NCBI GenBank assembly: GCA_937874275.1
Contig: CALNAU010000079.1
Location: 1-22,878 of the forward strand
DNA length: 22,878 bases
Source: an uncultured Clostridia bacterium
Lineage (GTDB): Bacteria > Bacillota > Clostridia > Christensenellales > Aristaeellaceae
Direction of reading: 5' to 3'
The notes under the pieces were generated by a model. That model saw only the letters and a list, made by a program, of their open reading frames with translations, was not told the origin of the DNA and ran no database searches. The position numbers and the translations under genes are program-made. Numbering within the stretch: the stretch's first letter is position 1; every line of letters starts with the position of its first letter. This document shows positions 1 through 6,201 of this stretch, one piece after another.

Positions 1-341
1 CGCGCGCCCACATCCTGCATGTCAAACACCAGCACATCAAACGCATCCAGCATCTCGTCGGTGAGATGTTTGGTATCCCCATATACGCTGTACACCGTCA
101 CACCGGTTTGTTCATCCACATAGGTGGCCACCGGATCGCCCGCCTGGATGTCGCCCCGCACGCCATGCTCGCAGCCAAATAGCGCGCTGAGGCCATATCG
201 GCGATGCAAGATATCGATGCCACTGCGCAGGCTGTGGTCCACGCCCGTGGGGTTGGTCATCAGGCCGATGCGCCTGCCGCGCAGCAGGCGGTCCACGGAA
301 TCTATATGATCCAGTCCGCTGAGTACGTGGGCTTTGTGCAT
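1..341 (-). CDS. NamZ-type exo-beta-N-acetylmuramidase (DUF1343), N-terminal part only
   Basis: Reading the minus strand from an ATG at 339-341 gives 113 codons open to the window edge, so the C-terminal part is missing. Visible conserved blocks are TNPTGV (residues about 29-34), EHGVRGDIQAG (58-68), YSVYG (84-88) and FDMQDVGAR at the edge. This pattern is that of the DUF1343 family, whose characterised member NamZ removes N-acetylmuramic acid from the non-reducing end of peptidoglycan fragments. A GAGG lies about 10 nt before the ATG. No signal peptide follows the start, so this copy looks cytoplasmic and may act on imported wall fragments; that is inference. The family call is firm, the exact substrate less so. 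Confidence 0.82.
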   Translation of the reverse strand, partial: MHKAHVLSGLDHIDSVDRLLRGRRIGLMTNPTGVDHSLRSGIDILHRRYGLSALFGCEHGVRGDIQAGDPVATYVDEQTGVTVYSVYGDTKHLTDEMLDAFDVLVFDMQDVGA

Positions 342-381
342 GATGGCACTTCCTCATTTATCCATAATACGGTCTATGTAG

Positions 382-414
382 GCAACAGCCGGGGCGGTAT
401 GCCCCGGCTGTTGC
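382..414 (-). terminator. Perfect 14-bp inverted repeat between nucleotidase and NamZ genes
   Basis: Positions 382-395 pair perfectly with 401-414 around a 5-nt loop, giving a very GC-rich hairpin 16 bases after the nucleotidase stop codon. Neither strand has a T-run after the stem, so it is not a textbook intrinsic terminator. It may still halt polymerase or protect the 3' end of the upstream mRNA. Confidence 0.55.
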
Positions 415-429
415 GATGGGTATATCGAA

Positions 430-2736
430 TCAGGCAGCCTTGTTCTCCTGCGCTTCCTGAACATTCACGATGCGGCCTTCCACTTCCTGCTCAATGACAC
501 CCTTCTCCTGGATATGCTGAATCAGGGCCTCATCCAGCGTGCCGCCGTACAGCAGCACCGGGCAATCGGCGAACATGGCATAGTCGTCACCGCCGGCAGC
601 CATGAAGTCGTTGGTGGCTACCTTGTAGGTCTTCTGGGGATCTACTTCCTCGCCGCCGATGGTCAGGCTGACCACACGCTGGCCGGCTTCCTTGGAAGCG
701 TCAAAGGTGAGCACGCCGCCTGAGATGTGCGGGAATCCGCCATTTTGCTCGGGGAACAGGCGCAGACCGTGTTCCATGGCTTGCAGCAGCTTCTCCCCTG
801 TCACCTCGATGAGCACCACCGAGTTGCCAAAGGGGAACACCTCGATGAGGTTGCCCTTGGTGATATCGCCAACCTCAACAGAGGTACGGATGCCGCCGCC
901 ATTGGTGAGGGCGAAGTCCGCCTCGGTGCTTTCACGCAGCGCGTCGGTGGCCAGGTTGCCCAGGTTGGTCTCCTTGGTGCGCACGTTTTCGCGATCGCCT
1001 TCCAGCTTCACCTTGGTGCTGCCAACCACTTCGGAGGTTAGCTTTTCGATGTCGCCCTTGGTGTCTTCAATGAACTTGAGGACTTCCTCATCAGGCTGCA
1101 CATCAACGGTCTCTTCAAAGGTGATGGGGTCCACTTCGATGGCTACCTTGCCCTCGGCGTCAAAGCTCATCAGCACATGGCCGATGGTCTTGAGGTATTC
1201 ACCGGCGCTGACAATCAGCGCATTGCCTTCCACCTGCTCGATGTCCTCATAGCTGGTGTGGCTGTGGCCGTCGATGACCAGGTCCACGCCCTCAATCTTG
1301 GCCAGGATGGCACTGTTGGGGTCATAGGCGCCGTCCGCGCCCCAGTGGGCCAGCACAATCACAGCATCCACGCCTTCGGCGCGCGCATCAGCGACAGCCT
1401 TTTCGACCGCTTCAACGCCGTCAAACACCAGCCCCTTGATCATGTTGGGGTGAATGGCGCTCTTAATCTGGGGGTTGGCAGCGCCAACCAGCACGACGCG
1501 CTTGCCGCCCACTTCCTTGATGACATAAGGCTTGAACGCATTGGTGCCGTCTTCCAGCTTGATGTTGCTGTTGACCACGTCAAACTTCATCAGCTTTTCC
1601 AGCTCCGCCAGGCGCTCATAGCCGTAGTTGAAGTCGTGGTTGCCGGGCTCCATGGCGTCATAGCCCAGCTGGTTCATCAGGTTTACGATGCTTTCACCCT
1701 GCATGGTGGTGGCAAAGGACATGCCGTGCAGGCCATCGCCCACATCCAGCAGCAGCACGGGGCCGGCGTCGCGGGCTTCCTTGACCAGGGTCGCCAGCTT
1801 GGCATGACCAATCAGCTCGGTATCATTGCCTTCCACGCGGCTGTGCACATCGTTGGTGTGGAAAATGGTAATGGTCACCGGCTCCTGCGCTACGGCAACA
1901 GGCTCGGTGGTCGCGGGCTGCTCGGAGGCAGCCACGGCCACTTCGGTGGCTTCGGCTGCCGGGGTTTCAGCGGCTGCCACTTCCTGCGTGGTTTCTGCTG
2001 TCGGGGTCTCTACCGCAGCGACTTCCTGTGTGGCTTCAGTCGCTGGGGTCTCTACCGCTGCGACTTCCTGTGTGGTTTCAGCAGCCGGGCTCGGCTCAAC
2101 GGCAACCTGTTCCGTGGTGGCAACAGCAGCCGCTTCTGCGGCCTTCAGTGCCTCAGCCAACTGGGTTTCAAGTTCCTGCGTCTTCACCTTGAGCGCCTCG
2201 TAATCGGCCTCCAAGGCTGCCTTTGCTTTGGCTTCTTCCTCGGCTTTGGCGACGGCGTCTGCCTGTACCTTGGCCGAATCCTCACTGGCCTTGTTGAGGG
2301 TCTCCACCTGCGTCAGGAGCGCCGCATATTCCTCCTGTAGCTTGCCGGCATCCGCCTGGCTACCCTCCAACGCCAATTTTGCCTCGTTGAGCGCGGCTAC
2401 CTGGGCGTTCACATCCTCCAGGTTTTTCTGCGCTACGGCCAGTTCACCCGCCAGGGTGCTCTTTTCCTCGGTCAGGGAAGTGACCTGTGCCTGGGCATCT
2501 TCCATGCCCTTGCGCGCCACATCCAGTTCGGCGGTCAACGCGGTCTTTTCATTGGACAGGTCGGTTACCTGCGTCTGGCTCTCCTCCAGGGTGGCCTTGT
2601 CGGCTTCCATTTGGGTGACAAGCGCCTTCTGGGCGTCCAGCTCGGTTTGCAGCTTGTTCTTCTGCCCCATCTGGATGCCGAGGACGACAGCCAGAATGAC
2701 AGCAACAACAGCCAATACAGCAGCAAGTTTCTTCAT
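430..2736 (-). CDS. Membrane-anchored 5'-nucleotidase/metallophosphatase with coiled-coil stalk
   Basis: The 768-residue protein has four parts. Residues 1-22 form a hydrophobic signal anchor with no clear cleavage site. Residues about 25-200 are a heptad-rich coiled coil. Residues about 205-285 are Ala/Thr/Glu/Pro-rich and repetitive. The catalytic region runs from about 288 to 760. Metal-binding motifs of the calcineurin-like phosphatase domain are HTNDVH (293-298), DVGDGLHG (331-338), GNHDF (365-369), AHWG (463-466) and GHSH (490-493). The C-terminal 5'-nucleotidase domain shows NLGNLATDALR (591-601), NGGGIR (612-617) and GGDDYAMF (715-722). The family hydrolyses extracellular nucleotides, UDP-sugars or cyclic nucleotides; the exact substrate cannot be read here. 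An AAAGGAG precedes the ATG by 9 nt. The stalk probably holds the enzyme away from the membrane within the wall, which is inference. Confidence 0.9.
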   Translation of the reverse strand: MKKLAAVLAVVAVILAVVLGIQMGQKNKLQTELDAQKALVTQMEADKATLEESQTQVTDLSNEKTALTAELDVARKGMEDAQAQVTSLTEEKSTLAGELAVAQKNLEDVNAQVAALNEAKLALEGSQADAGKLQEEYAALLTQVETLNKASEDSAKVQADAVAKAEEEAKAKAALEADYEALKVKTQELETQLAEALKAAEAAAVATTEQVAVEPSPAAETTQEVAAVETPATEATQEVAAVETPTAETTQEVAAAETPAAEATEVAVAASEQPATTEPVAVAQEPVTITIFHTNDVHSRVEGNDTELIGHAKLATLVKEARDAGPVLLLDVGDGLHGMSFATTMQGESIVNLMNQLGYDAMEPGNHDFNYGYERLAELEKLMKFDVVNSNIKLEDGTNAFKPYVIKEVGGKRVVLVGAANPQIKSAIHPNMIKGLVFDGVEAVEKAVADARAEGVDAVIVLAHWGADGAYDPNSAILAKIEGVDLVIDGHSHTSYEDIEQVEGNALIVSAGEYLKTIGHVLMSFDAEGKVAIEVDPITFEETVDVQPDEEVLKFIEDTKGDIEKLTSEVVGSTKVKLEGDRENVRTKETNLGNLATDALRESTEADFALTNGGGIRTSVEVGDITKGNLIEVFPFGNSVVLIEVTGEKLLQAMEHGLRLFPEQNGGFPHISGGVLTFDASKEAGQRVVSLTIGGEEVDPQKTYKVATNDFMAAGGDDYAMFADCPVLLYGGTLDEALIQHIQEKGVIEQEVEGRIVNVQEAQENKAA
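1954..2079 (-). repeat. Three tandem 42-bp units encoding a 14-residue TQEVAA-ETP repeat
   Basis: Residues 220-233, 234-247 and 248-261 of the nucleotidase follow the same 14-residue pattern, E-x-T-Q-E-V-A-A-x-E-T-P-x-x. A fourth, degraded copy begins at residue 262. The DNA units are also near-identical, which suggests recent tandem duplication. The segment looks like a flexible linker between the coiled coil and the catalytic domain. Confidence 0.85.
2326..2577 (-). repeat. Three tandem 28-residue (four-heptad) coiled-coil repeats
   Basis: Residues 54-81, 82-109 and 110-137 of the nucleotidase align as 28-residue units, each starting with an x-x-Q-V-x-x-L pattern. The first two keep a shared E-K-x-x-L-x-x-E-L core and the third is more diverged. 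Twenty-eight residues are exactly four heptads, so copy-number change would lengthen the stalk without breaking the coiled-coil phase. Confidence 0.75.
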
Positions 2737-2777
2737 GTTCTGATTCTCCTTTAATTATTTGGTACCACTATCGCAAA

Positions 2778-2792
2778 CATGCGTTTCGCATG
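2778..2792 (-). terminator. Short hairpin after the ArsC/Spx-like gene
   Basis: CATGCG (2778-2783) pairs with CGCATG (2787-2792) around a 3-nt loop, 6 bases after the stop codon of the ArsC/Spx-like gene. On the minus strand it is followed only by TTTGCG, so it would be a weak terminator at best. No convincing separate promoter for the nucleotidase gene is visible in the 62-base gap. Confidence 0.35.
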
Positions 2793-2798
2793 CTCAGC

Positions 2799-3152
2799 TC
2801 ATTTTTGTGCGGCAGCCAGCCAGCGGTTCATCTCTGCCTCGTCAAAGCCAACCATCACCTTTTGCCCGTCGCGCAGAATGGGGCAAACCAGAAACTGCGG
2901 CGTGTCCATTAGGTAATCCAGCATCCGCTCCTGATCGGTGGTGTAGACGATGGGGTGCGACTTGACGGCCTCATCCTCCACATTGATGAGCGCCCGCACA
3001 CCGCGCCCTCGGGCAAACAGCTCCAGCTCCCGGCGGCCCAGCTTGTGCTTCTTCAAATCCACCGCCTGAAAGGGGATCCGGCGCTCCTTCAAAAACCGCT
3101 CGGCCTTCTGCACATCAAAGTTGCGCTTGTACACATACATCTGGATGTTCAT
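2799..3152 (-). CDS. ArsC/Spx-fold protein lacking the catalytic cysteine
   Basis: The 117-residue length, the N-terminal strand-helix pattern (IQMYVYKRNFDVQKAERFL) and the CPILRDGQKVMVGF block near residues 90-103 match the ArsC/Spx thioredoxin-fold family. Typical members have a redox cysteine where this protein has Asn11. The Arg of the ArsC 'RP' motif is replaced by Cys90, the only cysteine. Arsenate reductase chemistry is therefore unlikely, and a binding or regulatory role is possible. The ATG overlaps the rsfS stop codon by four bases (ATGA), so the two genes are translationally coupled and share an operon with the nadD-yqeK fusion. The fold is well supported; the function is unknown. 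Confidence 0.8.
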   Translation of the reverse strand: MNIQMYVYKRNFDVQKAERFLKERRIPFQAVDLKKHKLGRRELELFARGRGVRALINVEDEAVKSHPIVYTTDQERMLDYLMDTPQFLVCPILRDGQKVMVGFDEAEMNRWLAAAQK

Positions 3153-3529
3153 TGTGCCGGCTCAGCCTGCTCCGATGTCTGCTCAAAGGGCAGTTCCACG
3201 CGGTTGTTGCCGTCGGCCCACAGCCGCTCCAGCCGGTAAAAGCTGCGGTCCTCCGGATGGAAGAGATGCACAATCACGGAATTATAATCCATCACAATCC
3301 AGCGGCTTTCGTTCTGCCCTTCCAGCCGGGTGGGTGTGATGCCCTCCCTGCTCAGCGCTTCATCCACATGCTCCATCAAAGCGCGCGTTTGCAGCGCGTT
3401 GTTGCCGTTGGCGATGACCAGATAATCGGTCAGCACCGTCAGATGACCCACCTTGAGCACCAGGATATCCTGTGCCTTTCTGTCATAGAGCACCTGTGCA
3501 ATCCTGAGTGCCAAGTCCTTTTCCTGCAT
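3149..3529 (-). CDS. rsfS: Ribosomal silencing factor RsfS
   Basis: This 126-residue protein matches RsfS (formerly YbeB/Iojap). The family binds L14 on the large subunit and blocks subunit joining, slowing translation when nutrients are low. Diagnostic stretches are LTDYLVIANG (residues about 33-42), RWIVMDYNSVIVHLFHP (76-92) and FYRLERLWAD (97-106). A glutamate- and proline-rich tail extends beyond the usual end. I start at the ATG at 3527-3529, because AAGGAG lies 7 nt upstream; a TTG one codon earlier is less likely. The gene follows the nadD-yqeK fusion by 35 bases, a conserved Bacillota arrangement, and overlaps the next gene by four bases. Confidence 0.93.
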   Translation of the reverse strand: MQEKDLALRIAQVLYDRKAQDILVLKVGHLTVLTDYLVIANGNNALQTRALMEHVDEALSREGITPTRLEGQNESRWIVMDYNSVIVHLFHPEDRSFYRLERLWADGNNRVELPFEQTSEQAEPAQ

Positions 3530-3564
3530 CAAATCTCTCCTTATCTGTTATTGTAAACCTCGCC

Positions 3565-4719
3565 TCAGGCGGATTGATGTTGTTGGGTGCGCCGGGTCAA
3601 ATCGCGGATAGCGGCCTCAGTATCCAAGCTGTATCCCTGTCCGGAGGAGGCGACATACGCCCTGGTACCCTCCATGGAGACCAGCGCGGCCTGGGGCAAA
3701 CTATCCCACATCAGCCTGCGAATCTCCGCCAGCCCCGGGTAATCGCTTCGCCCCGCTTCGGCGGCATCGGCCACATAGATACATAACTCCAATGGCGACA
3801 TATGGGCGCGTCCGGTGGTGTGGTAGCGGATGGCGTTGAGCACATCCTCGTCATGGATATGGTACTTGACCGCTGCCAGCACAGCGCCTGCCTTGCCGTG
3901 CAGCAGCGCGTTGCTCTTGAGCACCTCGGGGTTCTCGCTCAGGCGATACTGATGGGCAATGGCCTGCAGCTGGCTCAACTTCATGCGCTTGGCACAGTCG
4001 TGCAGCAGGGCCGCCACGGCCGCCTTTTGCATGGGCAGGTGGTGATGCCAGGCCAATTCCACCGCCAAATCGCGCACGCCCAACGTATGGGCAAACCGCC
4101 AGGGATTCATCTGCGGACGCAGCTGCGCCTCATACGGCGGATGGTAGAGGCCACGCTGGGCGATGTAGCGCGCGACTTCGGGCAGTATCATCTCGCGCGC
4201 GTCGCTCAACAGGGCAATCTGGGTGCGCACCAGGCTGGACGACATATTAACCGGTTGCACGGCCAGCATCTGCGCCCGTACCCCACGCGCCAGGGCGAAC
4301 AGGGTCAGCTCCTGCGCGTTATAGCCGGCACGGGGATAAATCAGCAAATCGCACAGTTCGAACAAACGTCCGGCCTTTGGCCAGTGCAGCAACCCCGCCA
4401 ATTTGTCAGCGCCGATGATGTAGGTGAACTCCGCCCCCGCGTACGCGCGCATGATGGCACGAACCGTGTCTATGGCATTTTGACCGGGCTTGAGCAACCC
4501 CTCATCGGCGATGCGTGCATGGGGCACATCCCGCAGCGCCAGGCCAATCATCTCCCGCTGCTGCTGTGGGGATGCAATGGGCGTTCGGTAGGGCTGTCCT
4601 CCGCCGGGAACCAGCAGGATTTCGTCCACCTTGGATTTTGACAGGGCGTTTTGCATGATGCTGACATGCCCCTTGTGTATGGGGTCAAACGCTCCGGCAA
4701 AAATCCCGATACGCCGCAC
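3565..4719 (-). CDS. nadD-yqeK: Fusion of NadD adenylyltransferase and YqeK HD-domain hydrolase
   Basis: The 384-residue protein joins two enzymes that are usually separate. Residues about 1-193 are a nicotinate-mononucleotide adenylyltransferase (NaMN + ATP to NaAD, an NAD synthesis step). They carry the nucleotide-binding GAFDPIHKGH (9-18), IIGAD (101-105) and an SSSLVR (160-165) form of the ISSTxIR signature. Residues about 205-376 are a YqeK-type HD domain with H211, HD at 240-241, H274, H300 and D318; YqeK in Bacillus splits diadenosine tetraphosphate. I choose the GTG at 4717-4719, because AAAGGA lies 7 nt before it and MRRIGIF fits NadD starts. The usual PPHK motif reads QPYR here, a change near the substrate site. 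Confidence 0.9.
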   Translation of the reverse strand: MRRIGIFAGAFDPIHKGHVSIMQNALSKSKVDEILLVPGGGQPYRTPIASPQQQREMIGLALRDVPHARIADEGLLKPGQNAIDTVRAIMRAYAGAEFTYIIGADKLAGLLHWPKAGRLFELCDLLIYPRAGYNAQELTLFALARGVRAQMLAVQPVNMSSSLVRTQIALLSDAREMILPEVARYIAQRGLYHPPYEAQLRPQMNPWRFAHTLGVRDLAVELAWHHHLPMQKAAVAALLHDCAKRMKLSQLQAIAHQYRLSENPEVLKSNALLHGKAGAVLAAVKYHIHDEDVLNAIRYHTTGRAHMSPLELCIYVADAAEAGRSDYPGLAEIRRLMWDSLPQAALVSMEGTRAYVASSGQGYSLDTEAAIRDLTRRTQQHQSA

Positions 4720-4749
4720 CGAATCATCCTTTCCATTTGCACTATGCTT

Positions 4750-4778
4750 AGTATACCCCATCGCTCCCGCGTTGAAAA
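4750..4778 (-). promoter_or_regulatory. Probable sigma-A promoter for the nadD-yqeK/rsfS operon
   Basis: On the minus strand, TTTTCA (4773-4778) and TATACT (4750-4755) are separated by 17 bases, about 31 bases before the GTG start. The -10 box matches consensus at 5 of 6 positions and the -35 box is weaker. It lies directly after the aquaporin terminator, as expected for a new transcription unit. Confidence 0.65.
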
Positions 4779-4787
4779 CCAAAATGT

Positions 4788-4814
4788 AAAAAACGCGGGG
4801 TTTCCCTCGCGTTT
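4788..4814 (-). terminator. Intrinsic terminator of the aquaporin gene
   Basis: In the minus-strand RNA, AAACGCG pairs with CGCGTTT, and an inner GGG/CCC pairs across a 3-nt loop with one bulged A. A run of six Ts follows. It lies 17 bases after the aquaporin stop codon. Confidence 0.9.
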
Positions 4815-4831
4815 AGCATAGCGTAAATGAA

Positions 4832-5506
4832 TCAGGCCGTCAATTGCGGGGTATCCAGCGCCTTCCAGCATGCCGCTGCCAGACCGCCGCCAATCAGGGG
4901 TGCCACAATGAACACCCAGACCACATTGAGCGCCGCGCCATCACCGCTCAGCGCCATCACCAGCGCCGGGCCGAAGCTGCGCGCAGGGTTGACCGAGGTG
5001 CCGGTGAAGTAGATGCCCAAGATGTGCACCAGCGTCAGCGTGAGGCCAATCACCAGACCGGCCTGGGCCTGATACTTCTCGCGCGAGGTGACCCCCAAAA
5101 TGGTCAGCACAAACACAAAGGTAAGGATGATTTCCACCACCAGGGACTTCATCACGTTGGCCTCAAACAGGCCATTGGTGCCAAGGCCGCGCCCGGTGCC
5201 AATCAGGGCAGCCAGGATGGCAGCGCCGGCAATCGCGCCCAGCACCTGTGCCACCACGTAGCCCACAAAATCCTTGCTGGTCATCCGGCCAGATACCAGC
5301 ATGCCGATGGAGACAGCCGGGTTGATGTGGCAGCCGGAGATGTTGCCGATGGAGTAGGCCATCGCCACGATGACCAGGCCAAAGGACAGCGCCGTCAGCA
5401 GGTACGCCGGGTCGGCGGCCGATGTGCAGCCGGTCACCGCGGCGGTGCCGCAGGCGAACAGAACCAGAACCAATGTGCCGATGAACTCAGCCAGATACTT
5501 GCGCAT
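4832..5506 (-). CDS. aqpZ: Aquaporin Z-type water channel
   Basis: The 224-residue protein is a full-length MIP-family channel with six hydrophobic membrane segments and two NPA half-helices, HINPAVS (60-66) and VNPARS (172-177). Counting from the NPA motifs, the four selectivity-filter positions are Phe42, His161, Thr170 and Arg176. This is the set found in E. coli AqpZ and fits a water channel rather than a glycerol facilitator. The ATG has GGAGGG 5 nt upstream. It is a single-gene unit with its own promoter and terminator, placed between the ribosomal supercluster and the nadD operon. Water selectivity is inferred from these residues. Confidence 0.93.
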   Translation of the reverse strand: MRKYLAEFIGTLVLVLFACGTAAVTGCTSAADPAYLLTALSFGLVIVAMAYSIGNISGCHINPAVSIGMLVSGRMTSKDFVGYVVAQVLGAIAGAAILAALIGTGRGLGTNGLFEANVMKSLVVEIILTFVFVLTILGVTSREKYQAQAGLVIGLTLTLVHILGIYFTGTSVNPARSFGPALVMALSGDGAALNVVWVFIVAPLIGGGLAAACWKALDTPQLTA

Positions 5507-5546
5507 GTATTCCCTCCAATATCCGATAAGCCCTCAGGGCGGTGCC

Positions 5547-5575
5547 ATCATACCACAGGTTTGAAAAAGGAACAA
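5547..5575 (-). promoter_or_regulatory. Probable sigma-A promoter of the aquaporin gene
   Basis: On the minus strand, TTGTTC (5570-5575) and TATGAT (5547-5552) are separated by exactly 17 bases. The site lies just after the terminator of the ribosomal supercluster and about 40 bases before the aquaporin ATG. Confidence 0.75.
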
Positions 5576-5605
5576 TGAAATGTATGTAAAGTTCCCCCTC
5601 ATAGC

Positions 5606-5629
5606 AAAAAGTGCCCGTCGGGCACTTTT
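5606..5629 (-). terminator. Intrinsic terminator ending the ribosomal supercluster
   Basis: GTGCCC (5611-5616) pairs with GGGCAC (5620-5625) around a 3-nt loop. The stem extends into flanking A and T runs, and the minus strand ends in TTTTT. It lies 27 bases after the rplQ stop codon. The T-run on the other strand makes it able to work in both directions. Confidence 0.93.
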
Positions 5630-5655
5630 ATACCAATGATTTGTACGGACGCGGT

Positions 5656-6168
5656 TTACACCATCTCGATGAGCACGCGCTCGGCGCCATCACCGCGGCG
5701 GGGCCCCAGCTTGTAGATGCGGGTGTAGCCGCCGGAAGAGTTCTTTTCCTGGTTGCGCTTCTGATACTTGGGCGCATACTCACGGAAAATCTTCTCAATC
5801 AGGGGATGGTTGTTCTCCTTGGTGCGCTCGCGGTATTCCTTCTTGGTCTCGTCTTCCTCGCGAACGTGGGGCATCTCGTACAGGTAGGCCATCATCAGGC
5901 GGCGGGCGTGCAGCTTGGCCGGCGCGTCATTGACCACATCGATGGTGACAATCTGTCCCTTGTCGTTGTGGTATTCCTTCGTGGCGGACACGGTATTCTC
6001 GTGCTCGCGGATGGCCAGCGTGACCATCTTTTCAGCAATGCTGCGCACTTCCTTGGCACGGGCAAGCGTCGTCTCGATGCGGCCGTACCAAAGCAGGTTG
6101 GTCACCTGGTTGCGCAGCAGCGCTTTGCGCTGATCGCTCGACCGGCCAAGTTTACGTTGTACAGCCAT
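5656..6168 (-). CDS. rplQ: Ribosomal protein L17, long form
   Basis: L17 lies near the peptide exit tunnel of the 50S subunit. The N-terminal block RKLGRSSDQRKALLRNQ and the C-terminal GGYTRIYKLGPRRGDGAE identify it. At 170 residues it is about 45-50 longer than the E. coli and Bacillus proteins. The extra length is a charged insert at roughly residues 57-125, between the conserved first helices and the C-terminal strand pair. The ATG has AGGAGG upstream. The 33-base gap after rpoA holds a small hairpin (6183-6196). It is the last gene of the supercluster. Confidence 0.96.
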   Translation of the reverse strand: MAVQRKLGRSSDQRKALLRNQVTNLLWYGRIETTLARAKEVRSIAEKMVTLAIREHENTVSATKEYHNDKGQIVTIDVVNDAPAKLHARRLMMAYLYEMPHVREEDETKKEYRERTKENNHPLIEKIFREYAPKYQKRNQEKNSSGGYTRIYKLGPRRGDGAERVLIEMV

Positions 6169-6201
6169 GGGGTTTCCTCCTTTGCCCGGACGGGCAGTGG
6201 T

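Noticed and set aside
112..357. An 81-codon minus-strand frame near the window start
   Set aside because: Another minus-strand frame through the same bases encodes clear NamZ/DUF1343 motifs; this one is Arg/His/Pro-rich and meaningless.
344..380. A possible promoter with a TATTAT box before the NamZ gene
   Set aside because: No -35 box lies at 16-18 bases; the nearest TTGCCT is only 10 bases away, within the edge of the inverted repeat.
1177..2340. A 387-codon open frame on the plus strand
   Set aside because: It is antisense to the nucleotidase gene. Its apparent repeats (CDFLCGFS-like) are the reverse reading of the nucleotidase linker repeats.
3802..4641. A 279-codon open frame on the plus strand
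   Set aside because: It is antisense to the NadD-YqeK gene, whose motifs are complete, and has no recognisable domain.
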